Of a stretch of 64,000 bases of DNA, positions 42,634 to 53,860 are shown piece by piece. Made by a program: the position numbers and the translations under genes. The stretch's first letter is position 1. Every line of letters begins with the position of its first letter. The stretch is from Paenibacillus arenosi (GTDB lineage: Bacteria; Bacillota; Bacilli; Paenibacillales; Paenibacillaceae). Where the stretch lies: assembly GCF_014841135.1 (NCBI RefSeq), contig NZ_JACYTN010000001.1:310001-374000 (forward strand), in the 5' to 3' direction. A model generated the notes under the pieces. That model was not told the origin of the DNA. It saw only the letters and a program-made list of their open reading frames with translations, and made no database searches.

Positions 42634-43122
42634 ACTAACGAAGGGGAGAAAACCATTGAAGATATTCAAGTCGGGGATGTGCTTCTTGCTGAGGAAGATA
42701 ATGAGCGATTAGATCATGTTATTTTCCTTGAAAAGAATAATGGTGATGTAACAGGTATATTTATTAGAGGCATGAATCCGTTACTTTCACCAAATAGAAT
42801 TTTTGATTTGGATGATTTCAATTTACTTGCTAGTTACGATGGATTGATTGAACGCAAAGATAATATACTATTCAAAGTAGAGCATTTATGTTTGTTTTTT
42901 AGTACGGAATACAATGAGCTTTTAGGTGCATATTTATCGAATGCCAATGATTCAACTTCCCTATTTATTTTATTTCTACATGATTAGATTGATGTAAAAA
43001 AGGGATATAATAAGTCAGATATAACTGAGATAATTACAGATAAATATTCGAATGATGGTTATATGACATATGAAAAGAATAGTGGGGGAGGCTGGGAAGA
43101 AATAAAATTGGAAGACGGGTAA
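42634..43122 (+). pseudogene. HINT remnant fused to an unknown reading frame with an internal TAG
   Basis: Bases 42634-42695 encode TNEGEKTIEDIQVGDVLLA, matching the HINT segment TDEGEKPIEDIQVGDMVLA; nothing else of the HINT domain remains. The same frame runs on into unrelated sequence (RLDHVIFLEKNNGDVTGIF, then HLCLFFSTEYNELLGAY, LFILFLHD), meets TAG at 42985, and is open again for 44 codons (KKGYNKSDITEIIT, MTYEKNSGGGWEEI) to TAA at 43120. I read it as a decayed cassette, with the HINT piece recombined onto an immunity-like gene that later gained a stop. Confidence 0.55.
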
Positions 43123-43164
43123 CGTATTCCATAATATGTATACTGTGTATTGATTTTATTAAAG

Positions 43165-43205
43165 AAAGACCTTGAGGACGCAGAAGCCTTCAAGGTCTTT
43201 CTTTA
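43165..43205. terminator. Cassette terminator 5
   Basis: AAAGACCTTGA (43165-43175) pairs with TCAAGGTCTTT (43190-43200), with T-rich sequence after it on the plus strand and A-rich before it, so it could work both ways. The stem again carries GACCTTGA. Confidence 0.8.
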
Positions 43206-43238
43206 TCCAACATAGTTTATATAGGCTCAAGAAAATTA

Positions 43239-43277
43239 GGCGAACACTTCCCAATTGAATGAAAGGAAGCATTCGCC
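43239..43277 (-). terminator. Probable terminator of the first collagen-like gene
   Basis: GGCGAA-CA-CTTCC pairs with GGAAG-CA-TTCGCC around a 13-base loop. On the minus strand it is followed by TAATTTTCTT. The gap 43123-43408 holds this hairpin and cassette terminator 5, and I see no gene in it. Confidence 0.5.
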
Positions 43278-43408
43278 GCTATATAGCTCTTATCCGATTA
43301 TCTGCTTGAGATGACCATGTGTTTCATCATCAATGTTCTGTATCTTCCACTGGCTCATTTTTTTAAATTTTACTAGTTAGAAAAATGCTTGTTTAAAACC
43401 TCGCTAAA

Positions 43409-44488
43409 CTATATGAGCTTAATAACCGTAACGCCTGGTGCCGCTATCGTTGTAGCCGCGGCGAAGACATTCCGTAAAGTCAAAATGTTTGGCGCAGCCC
43501 CTGTGTTAAACACAGCCCCTCCAGTAATGGTAGGTTGGATAGCGCTATTGGCTCCAGTATTCGCAACGGATTGAATCGTCCCTGGTATTTGTACGCCATT
43601 CAGGAACAAGGCGAACGCTCGAAGCTGGCCAGCTGCTAACGTGTTAGCATTTGCGTTCCAAGTCGCGTAGTAAGTCTGGTTCGGATCTAGAAGTATATCC
43701 GTTGATCCTGCAACGTGTGATATTGCGGTTCCATTAATTGTCCCGTTGTCACTAAACGGCACGCTACCGTTAGCTCCTACGGCTACGTTAATTGGATTAA
43801 ATACGGTGGCGTTGTTCGCGGTTACTAATGGTCCTGTTGGACCTGTAGGACCCGTCACTCCAACGCCGGTCGCTCCTGTTGCTCCCGCTGGCCCGGTCGC
43901 TCCTGTTGCTCCCGCTGGCCCGGTCGCTCCTGTTGCTCCCGCTGGCCCGGTCGCTCCCGTAGCGCCAGTTGCTCCAGCGGCGCCCGCAGCCCCGGTCGCT
44001 CCCGCAGGTCCAGTAGGGCCAGTAGGTCCTGGGTCTCCCGTGGCACCCGTAGCGCCTGCCGTTCCTGCAGCGCCAGTTGCTCCTGTGGCACCTGTTGAAC
44101 CGGTCGCGCCCGTAGCGCCAGTCGCTCCTGTCGGGCCTGGAGGCCCACCAGATGGACCCGTTGGTCCAGGAGGCCCTGTAGGGCCAATCGAAATTGGCGT
44201 GTTCAAAATACTGTTTAGCTTGCTGTCCAATAAATATTCCTTTTTCGTTAACTCACGTATCGTATTTCGCACACTTTCATTCATTGTGAGCACGTCACTA
44301 ATGGTTGCTGGCGGTGATGTCACTCCAGGCAGTGTACCAAGTACGTATTGAAGCTTTTCCCCCTCAGCATTCAAAATGTGACTTAGACCAAGTTCCTCCA
44401 AAGCGATCGATGATAAGAGTAAGGTAATGGCATCATCGCGTGTCACAGAGATGATCGGCGTAATATTAGGAATGTTTGATTGTGACAT
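43409..44488 (-). CDS. Collagen-like spore-surface glycoprotein (BclA-type), 359 aa
   Basis: The RBS on this strand is GGGAGG. Residues 1-100 are a domain shared with five other proteins here ([31 protein letters not shown]). Residues 101-225 are Gly-X-Y triplets rich in GPT, GAT and GPA, which form a collagen-like stalk with many Thr as possible sugar sites. Residues 226-359 are a beta-rich head ([32 protein letters not shown]), like the trimeric heads of exosporium filament proteins. The exosporium-targeting leader of B. anthracis BclA is absent, so the shared N-terminal domain probably does the anchoring. Confidence 0.88.
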   Translation of the reverse strand: MSQSNIPNITPIISVTRDDAITLLLSSIALEELGLSHILNAEGEKLQYVLGTLPGVTSPPATISDVLTMNESVRNTIRELTKKEYLLDSKLNSILNTPISIGPTGPPGPTGPSGGPPGPTGATGATGATGSTGATGATGAAGTAGATGATGDPGPTGPTGPAGATGAAGAAGATGATGATGPAGATGATGPAGATGATGPAGATGATGVGVTGPTGPTGPLVTANNATVFNPINVAVGANGSVPFSDNGTINGTAISHVAGSTDILLDPNQTYYATWNANANTLAAGQLRAFALFLNGVQIPGTIQSVANTGANSAIQPTITGGAVFNTGAAPNILTLRNVFAAATTIAAPGVTVIKLI

Positions 44489-45020
44489 TAGCTAACCTCC
44501 CGTACTACTAAACTATTCAATTATTATAGAGTCAGCATATTAATCTATCGTGCATCTGGCATCCAACATTTGCTGATAATCTCTTATCCGTACATAAAAT
44601 AGATAATAGTTTACGGGATATATGCGGGAAGATCGAAACCAATAGATAGCATCTTAAATGACTATGGAAGGATGCAGCTATTGAGCAATTACCGGATAGT
44701 AGTGAAGACTAGATTGGTGAATGCTAATAATTTCAGAAGTTTTTGTGAAAAATAGGTCTTCAGTATCATGTAGAGCGGATTCTGTTCACTTTAAATCATA
44801 AATATTTACATATGTTCAAGAAAACATAATTAAAGCAAGTAATAAAGTACTATGCAATTGGTCTGATAGGTTAATATTCAGACACATTCTTATTTTAGTA
44901 TAATCGTAATATTGTATATGCACGTGAGGAAGAATGATTGAATGTATTCCAAGCACATAATTGAGAACAAATTATACATATATATTTTAAGATAGAGATA
45001 CTATTATGGGGGCAACTGCT
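44489..45020. other. Divergent intergenic region, 532 bases
   Basis: AT-rich, between the collagen gene (leftward) and the truncated repeat protein (rightward). It contains the second copy of the toxin-operon promoter block near 44836-44904. I see no gene in it. Confidence 0.6.
44836..44904 (+). promoter_or_regulatory. Second copy of the YD-repeat locus promoter region
   Basis: AGTAATAAAGTACTATG, CAATTGGTCTGATA and TATAAT (44899-44904) repeat the arrangement found upstream of 29035. The flanking sequence between is not conserved, which argues for selection on these blocks or for an old duplication. Confidence 0.5.
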
Positions 45021-46457
45021 ATGAAGTCTAGTTTGAAACGCTGGCTTGTGCTTAGCGTGAGTATGCTGTTCGTGATTCTGCTTGGTATATCGCAAACCGC
45101 TTATGCTACTGAATATACATATCACTTGGCTCCAGGTGAATCCGCTCGGGTCAGTTCAAAAGACGGTAAAACGATAACGGCTAATCTGAAAGGAGATACA
45201 TTTGATTTCGCAGAGACAAGTCAATCGAAAGGGGCAAATGCATACGGGAAAGGGACAACGTCTTCTTCTTATGCTGTCACGGGAGATGAACGATTAGTCA
45301 TTACAAATACGTCAAATGATATCGTCACGATAGCGGTTGCTCAAAACAAAGCTGATATTGTTCGGTCGGAATCTCCTGCACTTGTAAGCAGATGGTTACA
45401 GCCGGGTAAGAGCGTGGAAATAACGAATATCGGAATTACTGATGAATATTTTTATGTGAATGGAAAAAATGATCAAGCGAATTACGATGAATATAATATG
45501 CTGCAATCGTATGAGGCTGATCATAAAGGTGGGCGAATGCTCCTTGAAATCGCTAGAAAGATAGCGATAACCAATCGAGAACAAGAGGCAATCGAAGTGT
45601 ATGCGCCGCATTCGTATTTTAGCATGGAAACAAGAAAGCATCCTGCTGTATTTCATCGATACATAGACACGAATAAAACATTGGAAATGAATAATGTAAG
45701 CGATAACATCTATTATGTTTATTTTAATGTTGATAGCGGAAAGATGCAGTATGATTATGTTTCTTATTTAAATAACGAGCTTGATCGTTATGGCAACAGT
45801 TCAGCTTCCGCTCGACAACTTGGTAAGATTAAATATGTTGTGACGAACAAAAGCGACGAACCATTGCATGTATATGGTCCTTATGAGGCTTTTTCTTTGT
45901 TTGAGCGAGAGGATTTTGCTTTGGAGAGAAAGACCTTGAAAAAAGGAGAAAGTATGCAGATTGTAAATAGCTCTGCCAGCTCTCAATTACTTAGCTTCAA
46001 AGGAACGTATGAATTTGCTGAGTACGATAGCTATGGAGAGGTTGTTGATTTGGATAAAGGTGTGCTTTCCAGCAGTAAATTAATCCATGCGGGAAGCAAA
46101 ATCATAATTAGCAATAACAGTGCGAGTAATGTAGAGATCATCGGTCCGAAGGATGGGGTTCTGTATGATACAGTCGTATATCCTCCACTATTAATGAACA
46201 AACGTGAGCAGTCTATCAGCTATAACGAGAGTTTGTCTATTGAATATTTTGCAAAAGACATCTACACCACATCGGTTAGTGATAGAGGTGGTGAGTTTAC
46301 TAAGCAGATCGTTCGAACGGAGGACGATTCTTTAGGTAACACTGACAGGAATTATACGGAAAGAAATGGGCCACTGGATGGATATACTCATGATAGGACC
46401 AGTAAAGATCGTAGTGGGGATGATGGGCGGCGTATTGCTGTTATGAACGACAGCTAA
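45021..46457 (+). CDS. Truncated paralogue of the giant RHS protein (N-terminal repeats only)
   Basis: ATG 45021 with GGGGG upstream gives 478 residues with a signal peptide (KRWLVLSVSMLFVILLG). It aligns with the first four or so repeats of the giant protein (HLAPGESARVSSKDGKTITA, KNDQANYDEYN, GTYEFAEYDSYGEVVDLDKG). The last 40 residues (YTHDRTSKDRSGDD, then GRRIAVMNDS) resemble a later repeat near residue 700 of the giant protein (GQRIAVMSR), so an internal deletion joined repeat four to about repeat eight before a stop. It lacks YD repeats, HINT and toxin. It may be a decayed toxin gene or a secreted repeat protein in its own right. Confidence 0.75.
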   Translation: MKSSLKRWLVLSVSMLFVILLGISQTAYATEYTYHLAPGESARVSSKDGKTITANLKGDTFDFAETSQSKGANAYGKGTTSSSYAVTGDERLVITNTSNDIVTIAVAQNKADIVRSESPALVSRWLQPGKSVEITNIGITDEYFYVNGKNDQANYDEYNMLQSYEADHKGGRMLLEIARKIAITNREQEAIEVYAPHSYFSMETRKHPAVFHRYIDTNKTLEMNNVSDNIYYVYFNVDSGKMQYDYVSYLNNELDRYGNSSASARQLGKIKYVVTNKSDEPLHVYGPYEAFSLFEREDFALERKTLKKGESMQIVNSSASSQLLSFKGTYEFAEYDSYGEVVDLDKGVLSSSKLIHAGSKIIISNNSASNVEIIGPKDGVLYDTVVYPPLLMNKREQSISYNESLSIEYFAKDIYTTSVSDRGGEFTKQIVRTEDDSLGNTDRNYTERNGPLDGYTHDRTSKDRSGDDGRRIAVMNDS

Positions 46458-46625
46458 AAATGTTCGAAATCATGCCTTTTATTTGATGAACGTAATTATT
46501 TTCGAAGCTACAATGGGCTTGCCCTCGAATTGAATGTGTCATAACAAAAAGCTAACTATCTCTTGAAAATTTGGATATATGGTTACATTCCATGATTTAA
46601 ATCCAGAGCAAGGAGATGGTTATTT

Positions 46626-46736
46626 GTGTTGGTTGAAAAGTACGGAACTCATTTGAGCAAGCCTACCGAGAAAAGGGTAGATGAAGAGGACTTCGTTGAC
46701 AGTAGGAAACTGCTTTTGAACCTTATTACGAAGTAG
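46626..46736 (+). CDS. Possible 36-residue peptide
   Basis: GTG 46626 is preceded by AAGGAG ten bases upstream and opens a charged peptide (VEKYGTHLSKPTEKRVDEED, then FVDSRKLLLNLITK). It lies in the 358-base gap before exoA. The RBS and the protein-like composition are the only support; the rest of that gap shows nothing I can name. Confidence 0.35.
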   Translation: MLVEKYGTHLSKPTEKRVDEEDFVDSRKLLLNLITK

Positions 46737-46815
46737 GTATTCAAATATACAACGCTAAATATGGTACACTATAAGCTATGCAGTAAAAAGTGATAGCAAG
46801 GAGATAGAGGTAACG

Positions 46816-47592
46816 ATGAAGCTTATTTCATGGAATGTAAACGGCTTGCGGGCTTGTGTAAATAAAGGATTTATGGACTATTTTCAGGAAATGGATGCAG
46901 ATATCTTTTGCGTACAGGAAACGAAGCTGCAGGAGGGACAGATTGATCTGGACCTTGGCGAACACTATTCGCAATATTGGAATTATGCGTTGAAGAAAGG
47001 TTACTCTGGTACTGCGGTATTTACGAAGCATAAGCCATTAACCGTACGTTATGGAATTGAGGAAAATGAAGAGCCAGAAGGTCGGATTCTTACCCTTGAA
47101 TTCGAAACCTTTTATTTGGTGAATGTATATACGCCGAACGCGAAGCGGGATTTGTCACGTCTAGAAGAGCGTTTGGTATGGGAAGATCGCTTCCGTACTT
47201 ATTTGCAGCAGTTGGATGCGAGTAAGCCAGTCATTGTATGTGGTGACTTAAATGTAGCGCATCAAGAAATAGACTTGAAAAATCCAAAGTCGAATCATGG
47301 TAATTCAGGATTTACAGCAGAAGAGCGGGAGAAGATGACGATTCTTCAAGAGGCTGGATTTACGGATACATTCCGCTATTTCTATCCAGAGCAGACGGAT
47401 GCTTATTCGTGGTGGTCTTATATGGCGAAAGTGAGAGAGCGGAACATCGGCTGGCGCATTGACTACTTCCTTGTTTCTTCTAGATTGCATGGTTCCTTAG
47501 TTGACGCACGCATTGATTCTACAATCATGGGCAGTGATCATTGCCCTGTACATCTGATTGTAGATGATACGTTACTAGAGCAAAGCAAGTAA
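46816..47592 (+). CDS. exoA: Exodeoxyribonuclease III (AP endonuclease)
   Basis: A 258-residue protein of full family length with a good RBS (AAGGAGATAGAGG). It has all the landmarks of the ExoIII/APE1 family: MKLISWNVNGLRA, CVQETKLQEGQ, VNVYTPNAKRDLSRL, the catalytic GDLNVAHQEIDLKNPK, WRIDYFLVS, and the final SDHCPVHL with the Asp-His pair. It nicks DNA at abasic sites and removes 3' blocks during base excision repair; in Bacillus the gene is exoA. It sits alone between unrelated genes. Confidence 0.97.
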   Translation: MKLISWNVNGLRACVNKGFMDYFQEMDADIFCVQETKLQEGQIDLDLGEHYSQYWNYALKKGYSGTAVFTKHKPLTVRYGIEENEEPEGRILTLEFETFYLVNVYTPNAKRDLSRLEERLVWEDRFRTYLQQLDASKPVIVCGDLNVAHQEIDLKNPKSNHGNSGFTAEEREKMTILQEAGFTDTFRYFYPEQTDAYSWWSYMAKVRERNIGWRIDYFLVSSRLHGSLVDARIDSTIMGSDHCPVHLIVDDTLLEQSK

Positions 47593-47652
47593 TTTCGTAT
47601 AAACAGACGTTTATTCTATCAACATTGACAGAGTAGAAGCATAAACTAGAGT

Positions 47653-47685
47653 AGTGGACCGAGCAGATCGGTCCACTTACTTTGT
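47653..47685 (+). terminator. Hairpin after exoA
   Basis: AGTGGACCGA (47653-47662) pairs with TCGGTCCACT (47668-47677), a perfect 10-bp stem followed by a weak T-rich stretch. Confidence 0.65.
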
Positions 47686-47704
47686 TTATGGAGGAGATAC
47701 GTCT

Positions 47705-48988
47705 ATGACAGAAAGATTTCAGGAAGATAACGTACCCTTTGCAGCGCAGTTACTAGTGACGGCTGTAACTAGTAATAGAGAAGGAGCGGTTACGGATATT
47801 ATTATTTCTTATCGGCCAGACGCGATTTTGGCGCTTGGTGCTGTTGTATTTACACTACCTGCAGGATTTACGGCGACCACAAGCGACACACTTAATGGCA
47901 CGACTTTACTTGCCAGTCAAATATCCAATAACGGGGGGAGAGTAACCCTTGGATTAACCCTAGATTTATTGGGGCTTGCCCAATTCGAATTAGTACTCAA
48001 AGCAAAATCGCTGCCGAGTGCTGGGACTTACCGATTTAAGGCTGAAAATACATTGTTGTTTCTGGGCTCACAAGGAGTAGCAGAAACGGAGTTCACGGTT
48101 GTGTCTGATTCGCTTGCCTATGTCACGAATAATACAGATAGTACGGTATCTGTGATCCGACTAATGAGTGCCACCACCGTACAAACGATTACGGGCATTA
48201 CGTTTCCCGCGGGTCTAATTGATTCCCCTAATGGCAGCTATGTGTATGTTACGAATCTACTAACCAATCTAGTATCCGTTATTGATACGGTGACGAATAC
48301 AATCGTACAATCGATATCAGTTGGGGTATCTCCAATTCGGTTGGCTGTTTCACCGAACGGGGCCTTTGTATATGTGGTCAACCGAGATAGTGGAACGGTG
48401 TCGGTGATCGATACCCCAACGAATACGGTAACCGCTACAATTGCAGTTGGAAATAGTATTAATGGAGCAGCAATAACGCCTAGTGGAACTCTATTGTATG
48501 TAACGGATTCGGTTGATAATAAGGTGTATGTAATTAGCACGGTGACGAACACGGTTGTCCAAACGATCCAAGTAGGTTTTTCCCCGATTGCTTTAGCCAT
48601 TACGCCAAATGGCCAAAGAGTATATGTTGTTAACTCTGGAGACAGCACAATAACTGTAATCAGTGCTCCTACGAACACGATTGTACAAACTATAGTGGGG
48701 ATTGGGGCTTCTCCGCAAGGAATAGCGATTACCGCGTCAGGAAACAATGCATATATTACTAGTTTGAATACGAATGAAGTTTTCGTACTAGACATTGCTA
48801 CGAATACAATAAGCACTTCTTTTCCAGTAGGAAATGGCCCAATTGGAATAGCGTTGTCATCGGATGGTACGAAAGGTGCGGTTACGAATTATTATGACGG
48901 TACAGTGTCGGTCATTGATTTACTAACGAATACAGTGCTTCATGCCGTCACAGTTGGTGCGGGACCTTTTGATATTGCGGTAAAGTAA
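47705..48988 (+). CDS. YVTN beta-propeller protein, probably spore or cell-surface
   Basis: ATG 47705 after GGAGGAG gives 427 residues. Residues 1-140 are a beta-rich domain (FQEDNVPFAAQLLVTAVTSN) without a signal peptide. The remainder is about seven blades of roughly 42 residues with the YVTN signature (AYVTNNTDSTVSVI, VYVTNLLTNLVSVIDT, VYVVNRDSGTVSVID, YVTDSVDNKVYVIS, YVVNSGDSTITVIS), which close into a propeller. The lack of a signal peptide and the position among collagen-like spore genes suggest an exosporium or coat protein loaded from the mother cell. The function is not known. Confidence 0.85.
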   Translation: MTERFQEDNVPFAAQLLVTAVTSNREGAVTDIIISYRPDAILALGAVVFTLPAGFTATTSDTLNGTTLLASQISNNGGRVTLGLTLDLLGLAQFELVLKAKSLPSAGTYRFKAENTLLFLGSQGVAETEFTVVSDSLAYVTNNTDSTVSVIRLMSATTVQTITGITFPAGLIDSPNGSYVYVTNLLTNLVSVIDTVTNTIVQSISVGVSPIRLAVSPNGAFVYVVNRDSGTVSVIDTPTNTVTATIAVGNSINGAAITPSGTLLYVTDSVDNKVYVISTVTNTVVQTIQVGFSPIALAITPNGQRVYVVNSGDSTITVISAPTNTIVQTIVGIGASPQGIAITASGNNAYITSLNTNEVFVLDIATNTISTSFPVGNGPIGIALSSDGTKGAVTNYYDGTVSVIDLLTNTVLHAVTVGAGPFDIAVK

Positions 48989-49112
48989 ATTTTATCACTT
49001 GTTTAAAATAAATGCTGTTGAGAGTTAGCCATTTTACATGACCTTAAGCAAGTTAGGCGGTGTAAAGGGCTTTTTGTGTTGTTATGAATATGAATAAGCC
49101 GGTATAGCTGTA

Positions 49113-49150
49113 ACAAAATAAAAGAAGAGGGCTAGGCCCCCTCCTTCTTG
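49113..49150 (-). terminator. Terminator of the second collagen-like gene
   Basis: AAGAAGAGGG pairs with CCCTCCTTCTT with one bulge. Read on the minus strand it is followed by TTATTTTGTT. The gap 48989-49255 holds nothing else I recognise. Confidence 0.6.
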
Positions 49151-49255
49151 AATGTTGATGAAACGATATAATGGTTTGATCATTTCTAGGATCGTGTTAA
49201 GTCATTTGCTGGGTCAAGTAGCTTACCTTTTATTAAAGCAGTGAAATGTTAGCTG

Positions 49256-51773
<2,518 letters not shown>

Positions 51774-52880
51774 ATGTTACAGTCATGGTTGGGAGTGCTC
51801 GTGTTTCTTCAACAGGGGAAGCGAAAAATGGAGGAACAGCATATTTACGAAAAAATGACCATAGCTGGTCAACAGATAGGGTTGAATGTATGTGTAATTC
51901 ATCCCGCAGACGTTAATTATGCTACCAATAAAGTCAATGCGCTCATCTATTTGCCATCCTCTCAAAAATGGACACGAAAATGGATGAATATCCCTCCATA
52001 TATTTTTGATCGATGTCGGAGTTCTAACAGGGGCAAATATCATATCGTTAGGAAATTTCGGATGAGGTACAGCCATTTGACTTATCTTAATTCCCCGCTT
52101 CGCAATAAATGGCTTATATATAATGTGCTGCGTGAACAGCCGGCTTTTCAAGCCTTTTTACCGAACACGATTCTATTCAATAGAGCGTCGGATATCAAAC
52201 ATATGATGAACAAGTACGGTATGGTCTATGTGAAACCTGCCAGTGGAACTGGAGGACGTGGAATTCTTCGCATTGAACATCATAGCAGACATCCTAGACA
52301 TTTGTTTGTAGAAGGTAGGGATCGCTATCGCCATATTATTAAGCCCCAATATGTCAATTTCGATCGGTTGGGAAGGTATATGTATACCTGGGTGAAACAG
52401 GAGCGTTATATTGTCCAGCAAGGTATTGAGGTAAAGCTTCCTAACGGACGAGTTCATGATGTAAGAATGCTGGTTCAAAAAAACGAGGTTGGAATGTGGA
52501 CATTAACAGGAACAGTCGGCAGGGTGGGCGCACGACAAAGTGTAACCTCCAATCTCCATGGCGGAGGTCGTGCGGTTCCTATGAGGGCCTTGCTTGAACG
52601 ATGGATCGGTGACAATCCATCGATTTACGAGATAGAATCCCAGTTAGAGCGAGCGGGAATACAGATAGCTAAATATTTGGAAATGAAATACGGTTCATTA
52701 TGCGAATTGGCTCTGGATTGGGCCATAGATAAAAATGGGCGACATTGGCTGCTAGAAGTGAATCCGAAGCCTTCTCGTGAAGCTTTTCAAAATGTTGGGG
52801 ATGAAGCAGCTTACCATAAGGCAATTACCAAGCCGATTCACTATGCGAAGTGGATCATGACCAATAAGCATGTTAGATAG
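51774..52880 (+). CDS. YheC/YheD-family ATP-grasp protein, spore-associated
   Basis: ATG 51774, six bases after GAGGG, gives 368 residues. The N-terminal part (IPPYIFDRCR, LNSPLRNKWLIYNVL) and the ATP-grasp body (VYVKPASGTGGRGIL for the nucleotide loop, HDVRMLVQKNEVGMW, GGGRAVP, ELALDWAIDKNGRHWLLEVN with the metal-binding end) match the YheC/YheD family of Bacillales, which are called endospore coat-associated proteins. ATP-grasp enzymes join a carboxylate to an amine; the substrate is not known. Its place between spore-surface genes fits a role in coat or exosporium maturation. Confidence 0.88.
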   Translation: MLQSWLGVLVFLQQGKRKMEEQHIYEKMTIAGQQIGLNVCVIHPADVNYATNKVNALIYLPSSQKWTRKWMNIPPYIFDRCRSSNRGKYHIVRKFRMRYSHLTYLNSPLRNKWLIYNVLREQPAFQAFLPNTILFNRASDIKHMMNKYGMVYVKPASGTGGRGILRIEHHSRHPRHLFVEGRDRYRHIIKPQYVNFDRLGRYMYTWVKQERYIVQQGIEVKLPNGRVHDVRMLVQKNEVGMWTLTGTVGRVGARQSVTSNLHGGGRAVPMRALLERWIGDNPSIYEIESQLERAGIQIAKYLEMKYGSLCELALDWAIDKNGRHWLLEVNPKPSREAFQNVGDEAAYHKAITKPIHYAKWIMTNKHVR

Positions 52881-52916
52881 CATGAAACAGTGCTCCTCCT
52901 CATAGACTCATACAAG

Positions 52917-52950
52917 CAGCGTATGCCTGTCACTCTGGTATACGCTGTTG
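52917..52950 (+). terminator. Possible terminator of the ATP-grasp gene
   Basis: CAGCGTATGCC (52917-52927) pairs with GGTATACGCTG (52937-52947), an 11-bp stem with one G-T pair. The T run is poor. Confidence 0.45.
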
Positions 52951-53116
52951 TCATGGTTAGAGGGGAAATATAATGGCAAGTAACTCTTGTTCACTTGTAA
53001 TCATAATAAAAGCATTGTCCTCATAGAATTAGGATAAGCATAGCAAGCCTGCTACGTTAATGCTGGGGTTTGTGATAAAAAGGGATGAGCTTAATGAAAA
53101 GGGAGATGAAAAGGTA

Positions 53117-53419
53117 ATGTCAATGCCAACTGTTCCAGATATAAAACCAGAAATCGTCTTAAGACGCCACGAGGTAATCAACTTGCTGCTAACTTCAATC
53201 GCCCTTGAAGAAATTGGTTTGTCACACATCATCAATGCAGAAGGTGAGAAGATACAAGCACTTCTTAAAGATTCATGTGTCAGCTTAGATGATGCGTTAA
53301 AAATAAATCACAGCGTAGAACGAATGATGCGGAGTGTAATTAAAAATCAAATGCTGCTCCAATTCAAGCTGGAGGACATTATGGCATTGGAAGATCGTGA
53401 AGAATATTTTGAGGAATAA
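53117..53419 (+). CDS. Short spore protein, stand-alone copy of the collagen-protein N-terminal domain
   Basis: About 100 residues from ATG 53117, chosen because MSMPTVPDIKPEI lines up with the N-termini of the collagen-like proteins; earlier in-frame starts exist. The body (VINLLLTSIALEEIGLSHII, NAEGEKIQALL, SVERMMRSVIKNQMLLQFKL) matches that domain throughout, but the protein ends without a collagen region. Helical and amphipathic, it may form the basal layer on which the collagen filaments are planted. It heads a run of spore-type genes with 53459 and 53861. Confidence 0.72.
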   Translation: MSMPTVPDIKPEIVLRRHEVINLLLTSIALEEIGLSHIINAEGEKIQALLKDSCVSLDDALKINHSVERMMRSVIKNQMLLQFKLEDIMALEDREEYFEE

Positions 53420-53458
53420 CGGATAACAGAAAGAATTGGATGGGAAAGGAGGAACATC

Positions 53459-53833
53459 GTGAGAAAAAAGAATGAACTCATTTATGAAGATCCGATTTCC
53501 AAAGAAGAAGCAGCTGCACACTTAATTAAGGCAATTGCGCTGGAAGAAGAGGCGTTGTCTAATCTTATTAATATGGAAACAGACAAAGCCGCAGCCTTTG
53601 TTGGTAAAAATCTTGATTTTCCTACAGGACCTTCTAATTCAGAAATTATCCAGTTTAATCACACGGTCGTTCAGTTTTTAGATACGCTGCTAATGGCTGA
53701 ATGGCTGCTGTTGAAAAAAATTGATACGGTCACAAGTATGCGGGACTTTGATTGTGAAGACAGCTTAGAAGATAGGGATTTCAGGAGATTCAATAAACGA
53801 GAAACTTATAATGACGATGTATTTGACTATTAA
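53459..53833 (+). CDS. Short diverged member of the same spore N-terminal domain family
   Basis: GTG 53459 with AAAGGAGG six bases before it gives 124 residues. The core AAAHLIKAIALEEEALSNLI, then METDKAAAFVG and FLDTLLMAEWLLLKKI, follows the shared domain pattern (ALEE..L...I...), although the IPNITP start is lost. A charged tail follows (DCEDSLEDRDFRRFNKRETY). Confidence 0.72.
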   Translation: MRKKNELIYEDPISKEEAAAHLIKAIALEEEALSNLINMETDKAAAFVGKNLDFPTGPSNSEIIQFNHTVVQFLDTLLMAEWLLLKKIDTVTSMRDFDCEDSLEDRDFRRFNKRETYNDDVFDY

Positions 53834-53860
53834 AAACAATGAATAAATGAGGCGTTATAT

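Noticed and set aside
44895-45125. Minus-strand 76-codon frame across the promoter of the truncated paralogue
   Set aside because: It overlaps the promoter block and the start of a real gene in antisense and has no RBS.
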